Source of the DNA: an uncultured Lachnospiraceae bacterium
GTDB taxonomy: Bacteria; Bacillota; Clostridia; Lachnospirales; Lachnospiraceae
DNA: 64,000 nt
Reading direction: 5' to 3'
Assembly (NCBI GenBank): GCA_910584945.1
Contig: CAJUDY010000010.1
Coordinates: forward strand, 20,793 to 84,792
In this document: piece by piece, positions 17,564 through 26,676 of the stretch
Position numbering within the stretch: the first letter of the stretch is position 1
Layout: each line of letters begins with the position of its first letter
Program-made: the position numbers and the translations under genes
Notes under the pieces: generated by a model
What the model was told of the DNA's origin: nothing
Database searches by the model: none
The model's input: only the letters and a program-made list of their open reading frames with translations

Positions 17564-19018
17564 ATGGCGGATATGACTTTAAAAAAGAAACGAATGGACA
17601 GGGAGGGCTATCGGCAACAGCTTCGTCTGGAGGAAGAGAAACTTCATCTGGCGGCGGCTGATCCCCGGCGGCTTACGTATCACCTGGAGCCGCCTGTGGG
17701 TTGGCTCAACGATCCCAACGGACTGTGTCAGAAGGATGGCGTTTATCATATTTACCACCAGTATGTGCCCTTCTACCCGGAGCTTTGCAGCGTGCTCTGG
17801 GGGCATGTGACGACAAAGGATTTTATCCATTATGAAGTGCAGGAACCGGCGATCTATCCGGACACGGACTGGGACCAGAACGGCGCTTACAGCGGCTGTA
17901 CGTTCCAGGAGAAAGGGACCATGTACGTGTACTATACGGGGAATGTCCGGCATGCGGACCGGGACTATGATTACATTACCGAAGGCCGGGAGCAGAATAC
18001 GATCCTGACCACGTCCGAAGACGGGTTTCATTTTACACCAAAGCAGCTTCTAATGAGAAATGAAGACTATCCTCCGGACCTAAGCCTTCACGTCCGGGAC
18101 CCCAAGGTATTCCGGGAGAACGGTCGTTACTACATGATCCAGGGCGCCCGGGACCTGGACGCCAGAGGCAGTATCCTGCTGTTCGAGAGCGAGGATCTGA
18201 TCCACTGGACTTACCGGCTTCGCTTTACCACAAAGACCCCTTTCGGCTATATGTGGGAGTGCCCTAATTATCTGAAAGTGGGGGACAGACGTTTCCTGAT
18301 CGCCTGCCCGCAGGAGTACCGGCAGACAAAAGGCGGAATCGTGAAGGACAACTGGTGCGGGTATTTCCCACTGGAGTATGATTTTGACGGCGGGACGGAG
18401 TATGAGCTTTTGGAATACCGGACTCTGGACCAGGGCTTTGACTTTTATGCGCCGCAGGTATTTCAAGATGAGTCTGGAAGATGGCTCCTGCTTGGCTGGA
18501 TGTCCACGCCGGACGCGGACTATGACTGCGAGATGACGGTGGAAAATGGATGGGTTCACGCCATGACTGCGCCGAGAGAGCTGTACGTGAATGAGGCGGG
18601 CCGTCTGTGTCAGAGGCCGATGAAGGAACTGGAAGGGATGAGAAGAGAGATTGCGCGGGGACCGGCGCAGGGTTTCCAGAAAGCGGTTTCAGCCTGCTTT
18701 GAACTCAAGGTTTTTTTGGATATGCCAAAGCAGCCGTTTGAATTGCTTCTGCGGGAGTCGGCGGTTTTGAGTTACAGGGACGGCGTCTTAAGCCTGGATC
18801 TGACCGGGTGCGGCGCCGGGAGGACCGTAAAAAGCGTGGAACTTTCTAAGGTGCGGGATCTGTGGATTCTGTCAGATACCTCCAGCATGGAGATCTTCGT
18901 AAACGGCGGGGAGGAGACATTTACCTCCAGAATTTATGATTCTATGAAAGATCTAAAGGTGAAGTTTTCCTCCGGGCAGAGAGGCGGACGGGTGGAATTG
19001 TATGAATTGATAGTTTGA
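17564..19018 (+). CDS. scrB: Sucrose-6-phosphate hydrolase (GH32)
   Basis: The start ATG 17564 follows AAGGGG; ATG 17573 is an alternative. It is 484 residues. The GH32 five-bladed propeller carries the nucleophile motif GWLNDPNG (about residue 46), the transition-state stabiliser in HVRDPKVF, and the acid/base Glu in MWECPNYL; a C-terminal beta sandwich follows from about 390. It hydrolyses sucrose-6-phosphate to glucose-6-phosphate and fructose in the cytoplasm. Direct linkage to the PTS permease makes this a two-gene sucrose operon. No fructokinase gene is seen nearby. Confidence 0.93.
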   Translation: MADMTLKKKRMDREGYRQQLRLEEEKLHLAAADPRRLTYHLEPPVGWLNDPNGLCQKDGVYHIYHQYVPFYPELCSVLWGHVTTKDFIHYEVQEPAIYPDTDWDQNGAYSGCTFQEKGTMYVYYTGNVRHADRDYDYITEGREQNTILTTSEDGFHFTPKQLLMRNEDYPPDLSLHVRDPKVFRENGRYYMIQGARDLDARGSILLFESEDLIHWTYRLRFTTKTPFGYMWECPNYLKVGDRRFLIACPQEYRQTKGGIVKDNWCGYFPLEYDFDGGTEYELLEYRTLDQGFDFYAPQVFQDESGRWLLLGWMSTPDADYDCEMTVENGWVHAMTAPRELYVNEAGRLCQRPMKELEGMRREIARGPAQGFQKAVSACFELKVFLDMPKQPFELLLRESAVLSYRDGVLSLDLTGCGAGRTVKSVELSKVRDLWILSDTSSMEIFVNGGEETFTSRIYDSMKDLKVKFSSGQRGGRVELYELIV

Positions 19019-19023
19019 ACAGG

Positions 19024-19064
19024 CGGACGCCTGGGCGGGGGAGGGGTTCCTGGTCCGCCCAGGC
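19024..19064. terminator. GC-rich hairpin and repeat (CGGACGCC family, copy 2) between convergent genes
   Basis: GCCTGGGCGG at 19029-19038 pairs perfectly with CCGCCCAGGC at 19055-19064. An alternative outer pairing joins GCGGACGC (19023) to GCGTCCGC (19082). The 19024-19053 part repeats 14587-14616. It sits six bases past scrB and can end transcription, although there is no strong T run. Confidence 0.5.
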
Positions 19065-19108
19065 ATGCGCTGCCCGCTGCGGCGTCCGCGTTTCAGCATC
19101 CGCGCGTT

Positions 19109-19594
19109 CTATCCACATCTCTTTTTAAAAATCCAAAAGCCCCCATATCCTGCCAGATACAGAACACAGAGGGAGAAGTAGAGGACATACCGCCTCTTTA
19201 ACCCGCTGGTGTAGCTTTCGGCGTTCAGATGGGCCTCCACGGAGATATAGGAATTCTCACCGGTGATAGACAACACCCGACGCTCCACCAGAGTGCCTTC
19301 TTTGATTCGCTTGTTCCCAAAGGTTTTGCTGGGCACTTCTTTGCTCCACCGATAGCCGCTGCCGTCCGTGGCGCGGTAGTAGAGCAGGTAGATGGTTTTT
19401 GTGGGCTGCATCCTGCGGCTTCGGCTGCTTCCGGTTGTATTTTTTACCTGAACCGGAAGTACCTCATAGGGCTCAAAACGATGAATTCCCCGGTCCGTAT
19501 AGGCCCCAGCCGGTCGGATCTGGATATACCGATAGACCAGGACCCCTGCCATACAGGCCGCCGTCAGCGCCAGGACCATAAAAAAATTTTTCAT
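19109..19594 (-). CDS. Predicted two-span membrane protein, unknown function
   Basis: ATG 19594 is used; a TTG one codon earlier is possible. It is 161 residues. The N-terminal membrane span is NFFMVLALTAACMAGVLVYR and the second is near the C-terminus (YVLYFSLCVLYLAGYGGFWI), with about 95 residues between them on the outside. That loop holds a beta-rich segment (KTIYLLYYRATDGSGYRWSK, RRVLSITGENSYISVEAHLN). I do not recognise a family. It lies eight bases after the CarD-like gene on the same strand, so it is probably co-transcribed. Confidence 0.6.
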   Translation of the reverse strand: MKNFFMVLALTAACMAGVLVYRYIQIRPAGAYTDRGIHRFEPYEVLPVQVKNTTGSSRSRRMQPTKTIYLLYYRATDGSGYRWSKEVPSKTFGNKRIKEGTLVERRVLSITGENSYISVEAHLNAESYTSGLKRRYVLYFSLCVLYLAGYGGFWIFKKRCG

Positions 19595-19602
19595 CAACTT
19601 TT

Positions 19603-20124
19603 TTATACTTTTTCCTTCTTATTTTTTTCTTCCATATAGCGGATGATAAAGGGCTCCATCTCGTTCTTTTCTTTGCCCATCACAAAGGCAAGCTCTCCGT
19701 AAAGCGCGTCTTCCGTCAGCTTCAGGTAGCGTTCGTCGGTAGCGCCGATCTTTTTCCCCTGGGAGACCCGGGCTTTTCTTCGGTTGTAAAGGGTCTTGAT
19801 GATGGCCACCCACTGCCGGTAATCGCAGGAGTTCAGCGCCTGCTTGTAGCTGTCCTCCCGGAGCTTTTCATTGGTGATCCAGATTTCCTGGATATCCTGC
19901 ATCTCATCCAGAAGCGCCCAGGCTTCCTGCCTGGTAATCAGCCTTCTGGCATTGGCGTCTTTTTTGTCCACCGGAAAATACACCCGGTTTCCTTTGATAT
20001 TCAGCGGCGCCAGCACATAGTACCGTCTCTTTTTGTCGGCTCCTGCGATATTCAGATAGGTAATATCTTCAACCTTGCAGATGCCGCTTCGCCCATAGAT
20101 AATATACTCACCCTTTTCAAACAT
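19603..20124 (-). CDS. CarD/CdnL-like RNA polymerase-binding regulator
   Basis: The start is ATG (complement of 20122-20124) after CAGGAGGTT; a longer frame upstream is not needed. It is 173 residues. The N-terminal RNA-polymerase-interacting domain reads FEKGEYIIYGRSGICKVEDI and continues YYVLAPLNIKGNRVYFPVDK, typical of CarD-like proteins. The C-terminal helical domain contains WVAIIKTLYNRRKARVSQGK and DERYLKLTEDALYGELAFVM. Such proteins bind the polymerase beta subunit and stabilise open promoter complexes. Its long leader carries a terminator-like hairpin, described separately. Confidence 0.9.
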   Translation of the reverse strand: MFEKGEYIIYGRSGICKVEDITYLNIAGADKKRRYYVLAPLNIKGNRVYFPVDKKDANARRLITRQEAWALLDEMQDIQEIWITNEKLREDSYKQALNSCDYRQWVAIIKTLYNRRKARVSQGKKIGATDERYLKLTEDALYGELAFVMGKEKNEMEPFIIRYMEEKNKKEKV

Positions 20125-20199
20125 GCTCCATAACCTCCTGTCTGAGCGCTGCATCCACCCGTAGGATGGATCGTGTATAAAGTTCGTTTTGATGTCATG

Positions 20200-20235
20200 A
20201 AAAAAACCCGCATGTATCTAGTGAACATGCCGGTT
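20200..20235 (-). terminator. Terminator-like hairpin inside the leader of the CarD-like gene
   Basis: On the minus strand, AACCGGCATGT and ACATGCGGGTT pair with one mismatch and are followed by TTTTTT. It lies about 75 bases before the CarD-like start and about 55 bases after the promoter at 20297-20325. It could be an attenuator or could end a short separate RNA. A small hairpin, ATCCA with TGGAT, follows near the ribosome site. Confidence 0.55.
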
Positions 20236-20296
20236 CCTTTGTATTCTTTTACCCCATCGCTGTGATTTTTCAGACACTTCCCCTTAATATGTACCT

Positions 20297-20325
20297 ATTA
20301 TAACAAATTTTCAAATATTTTGTAA
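20297..20325 (-). promoter_or_regulatory. SigmaA-type promoter for the CarD-like gene
   Basis: On the minus strand, TTACAA (-35) and a perfect TATAAT (-10) are separated by 17 bases. Transcription would start near 20290, giving a leader of about 165 bases. Confidence 0.7.
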
Positions 20326-20566
20326 GTCTATTTTTAGTTGTTTGACAATTTTTGTGAAAACAGCACAATATAGAATATATTTTATTGTGAGTATTGCATA
20401 AAAATCCCCCTTCATATGTGGAATATGAAGGAGCAGAAGAAGTAAAGTCTGTTACGATTCCGATGTCAGTCGGATATATCCGTCCAGTTCTTCTAAAATC
20501 TGATCAGCGCTCCCGGTTTGCCAGAAACTCGTGCTGGAAAAAAATCTCCATTGCAGGAAAAGCCCC
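20326..20566. other. Gene-free spacer upstream of the T-box
   Basis: It contains one perfect nine-base hairpin, CCTTCATAT/ATATGAAGG (about 20408-20430). On the minus strand a short open stretch ends QILEELDGYIRLTSES-stop near 20455 and could be the tail of a lost gene. I see no intact gene. Confidence 0.4.
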
Positions 20567-20595
20567 TTGACAAAGCACGCCCAAGCGTTTAGACT
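20567..20595 (+). promoter_or_regulatory. SigmaA-type promoter of the T-box operon
   Basis: A perfect TTGACA (20567) and TAGACT (20590) are separated by 17 bases, immediately upstream of the T-box leader. Confidence 0.85.
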
Positions 20596-20599
20596 GAGG

Positions 20600-20852
20600 A
20601 AGAACAAAGGCAAAGAAGAAGAAGAGTACATGGTTTTCGCTGTCAGAGAGAGCCCTCCGCTGGCTGGAAGGGGGCTTCAGGGATGAGAACGGTGGAAGGT
20701 GGCTTTGGAGCCGAAGCACTGAAGAGGGAGTAAAGGTAAGTGTTTCCGTGGAATCCGCGTTAAGGAGAACGAGGTATGAATGTCATACGAACAAAGGTGG
20801 TACCGCGATTCGTCGCCCTTTGCACAGATTCCGTGCAGAGGGCGTTTTTTAT
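20600..20852 (+). ncRNA. T-box riboswitch leader, probably valine-specific
   Basis: The leader holds the conserved T-box AAAGGTGGTACCGCG at 20793-20807. A strong terminator follows: CGCCCTTTGCAC pairs with GTGCAGAGGGCG, then six T. Stem I features are visible: an AGAGAG stretch near 20645, the distal loop CTGGCTGGAAG, and base-stem sequences GGCAAAG and CTTTGGAGCC. A GTG near 20699-20701 could be the valine specifier, matching valS downstream, but a GTC would be more usual and I am not sure of the register. Uncharged tRNA pairing would favour the antiterminator and turn the operon on. Confidence 0.9.
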
Positions 20853-20959
20853 CATAGGGAAATCCTCCGGACCTTCCTGTGATAAAAAAGTCCTCCGGGC
20901 GATCGCACTGTGGCGCCGGATGAGAGATTGTATTGAAAATGAGGAAAAAAGGAGTTACA

Positions 20960-22717
20960 TTGCGATATAAATATATGATAGCGGCGGCGGAGATACTGCT
21001 TCTGGCCGTGCTGGTGCTGGCGCTTTTGCAGAAAGTGATCCGGGAACCCTCTGTTCGCTTCTCCGAAGAAGAGGCCTTTCAGGAAGAGGCCTTTGAGCTT
21101 TCGCTGGAGGGAGGCCTTTTTGGCGGCGCGATTTATTATACCCTGGACGGCAGCGACCCGACGCTGGATTCGCCGGTCTATGAGAAGCCGATTCCCATAG
21201 AAGCCGGTCTTCCGGACCGGGTGACGGTGGTGAAGGCCGCCATGCTGACCGGGGGACAGTTGGGGGAGATCAGGACCCGGACGTATTTTGTGGGGGAAGG
21301 GGCGTCAAGCCTTTTTGACACCATGGTGGTGTCCCTGTCGGCGGACCCAAAAGTCCTTTACGACGAAGAGACTGGGATTCTCTCGAATTTTCAGGAGCGG
21401 GGGGAGGATGGAGAGTGGGACCGTCCGGCCTATATAGAGTTCTACGAGGCGGACGGCAGAAAGATGCTCGCCCAGGGAACCGGAATCGCGGTCTCCGGCA
21501 ATGCCTCCAGAGCTTTTGATCAGAAAAGCATCAAGCTGATCAGCGGCAGAGAGTATGATCCGGACCATGAAACCTTTGATTATGATTTTTTTGACGCGGA
21601 CATGGGGGGAAATAAGACCGGACAGTCTTACAATCGTCTGGTGCTTCGAAACGGAGGGAATGATCATAACGGCACCATGATTCGCTGGAATGTGGTGAGC
21701 CGTCTGGCCAGGGAGGCTGGGATGATCTGCGCCGGGGCAAGGCCCGGGGTCCTGTTCCTCAATGGGGAGTATTACGGGATCATCCAGCTGCAGGAAAAGT
21801 ACACCAGATACAACATCGCCCATGCCCTGAGAGCCAGGGAGCAGGATGTGGAGAAGTTTCAGCAGGAAGAGAGCTACAGTTCCCGTTTCGGCGGCTACTA
21901 CAGCCGGCTGCATGAAGACCTGAACGATCCGGAACGCCAGGAAAAGCTGGAGACGTCGGTGGATATGGAGGATATGCTCCGGTACTATGCCATGAATATC
22001 ATGATGAATAATCTGGACTGGCCCTACAATAATTACTTGTCCTTCCGGTGCGCGAAGAACAGCGTCAGCGCCTACGGGGACGAACGGGTACGTTTTCTCC
22101 TGTACGATCTGGATACGGTCTGGCAGGATTTGAATAAAGAAGAGATTTATCTTGCTTTTGATTATCTGATGGAAGAACCGCCGGAGGATGTGGCGGACGC
22201 CTTTTCCCTGCTGATGAGGTCGGACAAGTACCGGACCCAGTTTGTGAATCTGATCTGCGATCTGACCAGCACGGTCTACACAGAAGAACAGATTCTAAAA
22301 ACGATTGAGGAGGAGAACGCAAAGATCGCCCATTCCATGGAGCTTTACGCTCCGGCGGAGCGAAGGAGCGCTCAGCAGGCGGCTCTGGAAGAGCTGAAAT
22401 CGGTGGCGGCGTCGAGCGGAGCGCAGATGCGTCTGGGGCTGATCAAACATCTGGGGGCGGAGCGCCCTTACACCATGAAGCTTGAGGTGCCCGAAGGGAT
22501 GACCGTATCCTTCAGTCAGATTCAGATAAAGGAGCCGGGAGTGTATACAGGGGTCTACTATCACAATTATCCCCTGACGCTTTCGGCCACTCCCGGAGAG
22601 GGACAGGAATTCTACGGCTGGCTGGTGAACGGGGAGGAGATCCGCGAGCCGGAGCTCCTGCTGGACGACCGGTATACGGCGGATGAACTGGAGATAAAAC
22701 TCATTACAAGTTTATAA
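20960..22717 (+). CDS. cotH: CotH-family protein with chitobiase-like N-terminal domain
   Basis: I prefer TTG 20960, which follows AAAGGAG at good spacing; ATG 20933 or 20939 in the same frame lacks a ribosome site. The product is about 585 residues with an N-terminal membrane anchor (MIAAAEILLLAVLVLALL). A chitobiase C-terminal-type beta domain (about 40-110) has IYYTLDGSDPTLDSPVYEKP. The CotH region (about 125-470) has GIAVSGNASRAFDQKSIKLI, RNGGNDHNGTMIRWNVVSRL, FLNGEYYGIIQLQEKYTRYN and LLYDLDTVWQDLNKE. CotH proteins are atypical kinases that phosphorylate spore coat proteins; membrane-anchored forms are common in Clostridia. It is the first gene after the T-box. Confidence 0.85.
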   Translation: MRYKYMIAAAEILLLAVLVLALLQKVIREPSVRFSEEEAFQEEAFELSLEGGLFGGAIYYTLDGSDPTLDSPVYEKPIPIEAGLPDRVTVVKAAMLTGGQLGEIRTRTYFVGEGASSLFDTMVVSLSADPKVLYDEETGILSNFQERGEDGEWDRPAYIEFYEADGRKMLAQGTGIAVSGNASRAFDQKSIKLISGREYDPDHETFDYDFFDADMGGNKTGQSYNRLVLRNGGNDHNGTMIRWNVVSRLAREAGMICAGARPGVLFLNGEYYGIIQLQEKYTRYNIAHALRAREQDVEKFQQEESYSSRFGGYYSRLHEDLNDPERQEKLETSVDMEDMLRYYAMNIMMNNLDWPYNNYLSFRCAKNSVSAYGDERVRFLLYDLDTVWQDLNKEEIYLAFDYLMEEPPEDVADAFSLLMRSDKYRTQFVNLICDLTSTVYTEEQILKTIEEENAKIAHSMELYAPAERRSAQQAALEELKSVAASSGAQMRLGLIKHLGAERPYTMKLEVPEGMTVSFSQIQIKEPGVYTGVYYHNYPLTLSATPGEGQEFYGWLVNGEEIREPELLLDDRYTADELEIKLITSL

Positions 22718-22735
22718 AAGAGAGGTACATTGATT

Positions 22736-25369
22736 ATGAAAGAACTGGCGAAAACCTATGATCCAACCGCGATTGAGGAGCGCACCTACCAGAAGTGGAT
22801 GGGAAGAAAATATTTCCACGCAAAGGTGGATAAGACCAAAAAGCCCTTTACCATCGTCATTCCCCCGCCCAATGTGACCGGCAAGCTTCATATGGGTCAT
22901 GCCCTGGACGAGACGCTGCAGGACATCCTGATCCGCTATAAAAGGATGCAGGGCTACAATGCTCTCTGGGTGCCGGGGACAGATCACGCCTCCATCTCCA
23001 CCGAAGTCAAGGTGACGAATCAGCTTCGGGAGGAAGGTATCGATAAAAAAGAGCTGGGAAGAGAGGGCTTTTTAAAGAGAGCCTGGCAGTGGAAGGAAGA
23101 ATATGGCGGCGCCATCATCAATCAGTTGAAGAAGCTCGGCTCCTCCTGCGACTGGGACAGAGAGCGTTTTACTATGGATGAGGGCTGTTCCGAGGCGGTG
23201 CTGGAAGTGTTCGTCCGCCTGTATGAGAAAGGCTATATCTACAAGGGCTCCCGGATCATTAACTGGTGCCCCGTGTGCCAGACCTCCATCTCGGACGCCG
23301 AGGTGGAGCACGAGGACCAGGCGGGGCACTTCTGGTATATCAATTATCCCATCGCCGACGGCAGCGGATACGTGATGATCGCCACCACCCGTCCGGAGAC
23401 CATGCTGGGCGACACCGCGGTGGCAGTGAATCCCGAGGACGACCGGTACCGTCATCTGGTGGGGAAGACTTTGAAGCTCCCCCTGACCGGCCGGGAGATC
23501 CCGGTGGTGGCGGACCCCTACGTGGACAAGGAGTTCGGAACGGGCTGCGTGAAGATCACGCCCGCCCACGACCCCAACGACTTTGAGGTGGGAAAGCGGC
23601 ACAACTTGCCGGAGATCAATATCCTGAATGACGACGCAACCATCAGTTATCCTGGAAAATATCAGGGCATGGACCGCTACGAGGCGAGAAAAGCCATGGT
23701 AAAGGACCTGGAGGAGCAGGGACTGCTGGTGAAAGTGGAAGACCACGCCCACAACGTGGGAACCCACGACCGCTGCGGGACCACGGTGGAGCCTATGATC
23801 AAGCAGCAGTGGTTTGTGAAGATGGAAGAGTTGGCAAAGCCGGCCATCGAGGCGGTGAAGAACGGAGAGCTGACCTTTGTACCGGAACGTTTTGACAAGA
23901 TTTACCTGCACTGGTTGGAAAATATCCGTGACTGGTGCATTTCCCGCCAGCTCTGGTGGGGACACCGGATTCCCGCTTACTACTGCGACGACTGCGGGGA
24001 GATTGTGGTGGCAAAGGAAGCGCCTGCCGTGTGTCCCAAATGCGGCTGTACCCATCTGACCCAGGATGAGGATACCCTGGACACCTGGTTTTCTTCCGCC
24101 CTGTGGCCCTTCTCGACCCTTGGATGGCCGAAGCAGACGGAAGATCTGGAATACTTCTATCCCACGGACGTGCTGGTGACCGGCTATGATATTATCTTTT
24201 TCTGGGTGATCCGTATGGTATTCTCCGGATATGAGCAGACTGGTAAGAGTCCCTTCCATCATGTGCTGATCCACGGCCTGGTCCGGGATTCCCTGGGCCG
24301 CAAGATGAGCAAGTCTCTGGGCAACGGCATCGATCCTCTGGAGATCATCAGCGAGTACGGCGCGGACGCCCTGCGTCTGACCCTGGTGACCGGCAACGCG
24401 CCGGGCAACGACATGCGGTTCTATATGGACCGGGTGAAGGCCAGCCGCAACTTCGCCAACAAAGTATGGAACGCTTCCCGCTTTATCATGATGAACCTGG
24501 GGGACGAGGAGATTGCGGAGCCGGCTTTGGAGGCACTGGCAGCGGAGGACAAGTGGATTCTGTCCAGGGTCAACCGCCTGGACAAAGAAGTCACCGCCAA
24601 TATGGACAGCTTTGAGCTGGGAATCGCCGTACAGAAGATCTATGATTTTATCTGGGATGAGTTCTGCGACTGGTATATCGAGATGGTGAAGCCCCGTCTG
24701 TGGAACAAAGAAGATCCGTCCAGAACCGCGGCTCTGTGGACCCTTCGGCAGGTGCTGCTGAATGCGCTGAAAATGCTGCATCCCTATATGCCTTTTATCA
24801 CGGAGGAGATCTTCTGCAATCTGTCCGGGGAGGAGTCCATCATGATCTCTTCCTGGCCGGAATATCAGGAAGAATGGAATTTTGCCCCAGAAGAGCGGGC
24901 CATCGGGACCATCAAAGAGGCGGTCCGGGGTATCCGGAACGTCCGGGCGGACATGAACGTGCCGAACAACAAGAAGGCGACTGTCTATGTGGTATCGGAG
25001 AATCCGAAGGTTCGGGAGATCTTCTCTCAGGGAAAAAGCATGTTCGCGGCCCTTGGCTTTGCCTCCGAGGTGCTGCTTTTGGCGGATAAAACAGGAATCG
25101 ACGAGAGCGCCGTATCGGTGATGATTCCGGAGGCGGCCATCTACATGCCTCTCGCGGAACTGCTGGATATCGCCAAAGAGAAGGAGCGCCTGAAGAAAGA
25201 AGAGGCCCGTCTGGAGAAAGAACTCTCCAGGGTGAACGGCATGTTGAACAACGAAAAATTCGTAAGCAAAGCCCCGGCTTCCAAGATCGAGGAAGAGAAG
25301 GCGAAGCTGGAAAAATATACGCAGATGATGAACCAGGTAAAAGAACGGTTATCCCAGCTTGGAGAATAA
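22736..25369 (+). CDS. valS: Valyl-tRNA synthetase
   Basis: ATG 22736 is 18 bases after cotH. The 877-residue class I synthetase charges tRNA-Val. The signature HIGH appears as HMGH in PPPNVTGKLHMGHALDE, and KMSKS as GRKMSKSLGNGIDPLEI. The editing domain contains TRPETMLGDTAVAVNPEDDR. A Zn-like cluster is visible (CDDCGEIVVAKEAPAVCPKCGC). The C-terminal coiled coil (LLDIAKEKERLKKEEARLEK) contacts tRNA. Presence downstream of the T-box implies induction by valine starvation. Length and domain order are standard. Confidence 0.97.
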   Translation: MKELAKTYDPTAIEERTYQKWMGRKYFHAKVDKTKKPFTIVIPPPNVTGKLHMGHALDETLQDILIRYKRMQGYNALWVPGTDHASISTEVKVTNQLREEGIDKKELGREGFLKRAWQWKEEYGGAIINQLKKLGSSCDWDRERFTMDEGCSEAVLEVFVRLYEKGYIYKGSRIINWCPVCQTSISDAEVEHEDQAGHFWYINYPIADGSGYVMIATTRPETMLGDTAVAVNPEDDRYRHLVGKTLKLPLTGREIPVVADPYVDKEFGTGCVKITPAHDPNDFEVGKRHNLPEINILNDDATISYPGKYQGMDRYEARKAMVKDLEEQGLLVKVEDHAHNVGTHDRCGTTVEPMIKQQWFVKMEELAKPAIEAVKNGELTFVPERFDKIYLHWLENIRDWCISRQLWWGHRIPAYYCDDCGEIVVAKEAPAVCPKCGCTHLTQDEDTLDTWFSSALWPFSTLGWPKQTEDLEYFYPTDVLVTGYDIIFFWVIRMVFSGYEQTGKSPFHHVLIHGLVRDSLGRKMSKSLGNGIDPLEIISEYGADALRLTLVTGNAPGNDMRFYMDRVKASRNFANKVWNASRFIMMNLGDEEIAEPALEALAAEDKWILSRVNRLDKEVTANMDSFELGIAVQKIYDFIWDEFCDWYIEMVKPRLWNKEDPSRTAALWTLRQVLLNALKMLHPYMPFITEEIFCNLSGEESIMISSWPEYQEEWNFAPEERAIGTIKEAVRGIRNVRADMNVPNNKKATVYVVSENPKVREIFSQGKSMFAALGFASEVLLLADKTGIDESAVSVMIPEAAIYMPLAELLDIAKEKERLKKEEARLEKELSRVNGMLNNEKFVSKAPASKIEEEKAKLEKYTQMMNQVKERLSQLGE

Positions 25370-25374
25370 GAGCG

Positions 25375-26676
25375 ATGAATTACGAAGAAGCAGTAGCTTA
25401 TATTAATGATACACCCAGATTTACCACAAAGAACACACTGGACAATACCCGGGCGGTGCTTGCCGCCATGGGTCATCCGGAGCGGAAGATGAAGTTGATC
25501 CATGTGGCGGGCTCCAATGGCAAGGGCTCGGTCTGCGCTTATCTGGCTTCCATCCTCACCACGGCGGGGAAAGAGACGGGCCTCTTTATCTCCCCCCATC
25601 TGGTGGACATCAACGAGCGGTTTGTGATCAACCAGCAGCCGGTGTCGAACGCCCTGTTCCTGGAGGCCTTTGAGGCGGTGATGGACACGGTCCGCCGACT
25701 TTTGAAGGAACGTCCTGATTCCTTCGCTCATCCGACGTTTTTTGAACTTTTATTCCTGATGGGGATCTATATCTTTGATAAGAGCCAGATAGAGTATGCG
25801 GTGCTGGAGACCGGTCTTGGGGGCCGCTTTGACGCCACCAACGTGATCGAGAAGCCTCTGGTCAGCGTGATCACCTCCATCAGCCTGGAGCACACGGAAT
25901 ATCTGGGAGACACCTACGGACAGATCGCCGGGGAGAAGGCCGGGATCATCAAGGAGGGGTGCCCGGTGGTCTACGACGCCACCAGGAAGGACGTGGAGGA
26001 AGTCATCCTTAAAAAAGCGGCCGAAATGCACGCGAAAGCCTACGCCATCCGCCCGGATATGTATAAAATTTTAATGAACACTCAGAAAACGATTGATTTT
26101 TCAATGGATACTGGGTATTATTTACCTATGAATGTATCCATTTCCAGCGTGGCGGAGTATCAGATCATGAACGCCTGCCAGGCGGTGACGGCCGCCCATG
26201 TGCTGGGAATCGGTCTTACGGAGGAAGATATCCGCCGGGGAATGGAAAGGATGCGCTGGGAAGGACGGATGGAGACTGTGCTTCCGGGAGTAATTCTCGA
26301 CGGCGCTCACAACGATTCGGGCGTGGAAGAGTTCGTAAAGACCGCGAAGAAATTTCAGAAGGATACCAAGGTGACTCTGCTCTTTTCCTGTGTGAAGGAA
26401 AAGGATTATGAAGGCATGATCCGGACGATCTGTGAACATATTGCCTTTGACAGCGTGGTGGTGACAGAGGTGGACTGTGACCGCAGAGTAAGAGCAGAGG
26501 AGCTGTCTCATATTTTCCAAAAGTACACCCGACAGCCGGTCTTGGAGTATCCCTCCATTCCGGAAGCTTTCGAGGCTGCCCTTGAGAGAAGGGGCGGCGG
26601 AATCCTGTTCTGCGTCGGTTCTCTGTATCTGGTTGGCAGTCTGAAAAGTATCGTAAGGAGCAAAAAGCATGCTTGA
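25375..26676 (+). CDS. folC: Folylpolyglutamate synthase / dihydrofolate synthase
   Basis: It starts five bases after valS. It is 433 residues. The ATP-binding P-loop is in HVAGSNGKGSVCAYLASILT, the folate/omega loop region is SPHLVDINERFVINQQPVS, and a central catalytic stretch is EYAVLETGLGGRFDATNVIE. The C-terminal domain has MRWEGRMETVLPGVILDGAHN. It adds glutamate to folates in the cytoplasm, keeping them in the cell. The valS-folC pairing is common in Firmicutes. It overlaps the following small gene by eight bases. Confidence 0.95.
   Translation: MNYEEAVAYINDTPRFTTKNTLDNTRAVLAAMGHPERKMKLIHVAGSNGKGSVCAYLASILTTAGKETGLFISPHLVDINERFVINQQPVSNALFLEAFEAVMDTVRRLLKERPDSFAHPTFFELLFLMGIYIFDKSQIEYAVLETGLGGRFDATNVIEKPLVSVITSISLEHTEYLGDTYGQIAGEKAGIIKEGCPVVYDATRKDVEEVILKKAAEMHAKAYAIRPDMYKILMNTQKTIDFSMDTGYYLPMNVSISSVAEYQIMNACQAVTAAHVLGIGLTEEDIRRGMERMRWEGRMETVLPGVILDGAHNDSGVEEFVKTAKKFQKDTKVTLLFSCVKEKDYEGMIRTICEHIAFDSVVVTEVDCDRRVRAEELSHIFQKYTRQPVLEYPSIPEAFEAALERRGGGILFCVGSLYLVGSLKSIVRSKKHA

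Noticed and set aside
20450..20540. Minus-strand tail QILEELDGYIRLTSES before the T-box
   Set aside because: It looks like a possible C-terminus, but no upstream part or start was found and a promoter overlaps it. Noted only as a possible relic.
23072..24781. Long open frame on the minus strand inside valS
   Set aside because: It is fully antisense to a well-supported valS, has no ribosome site or family-like sequence, and is explained by GC-rich codon bias.
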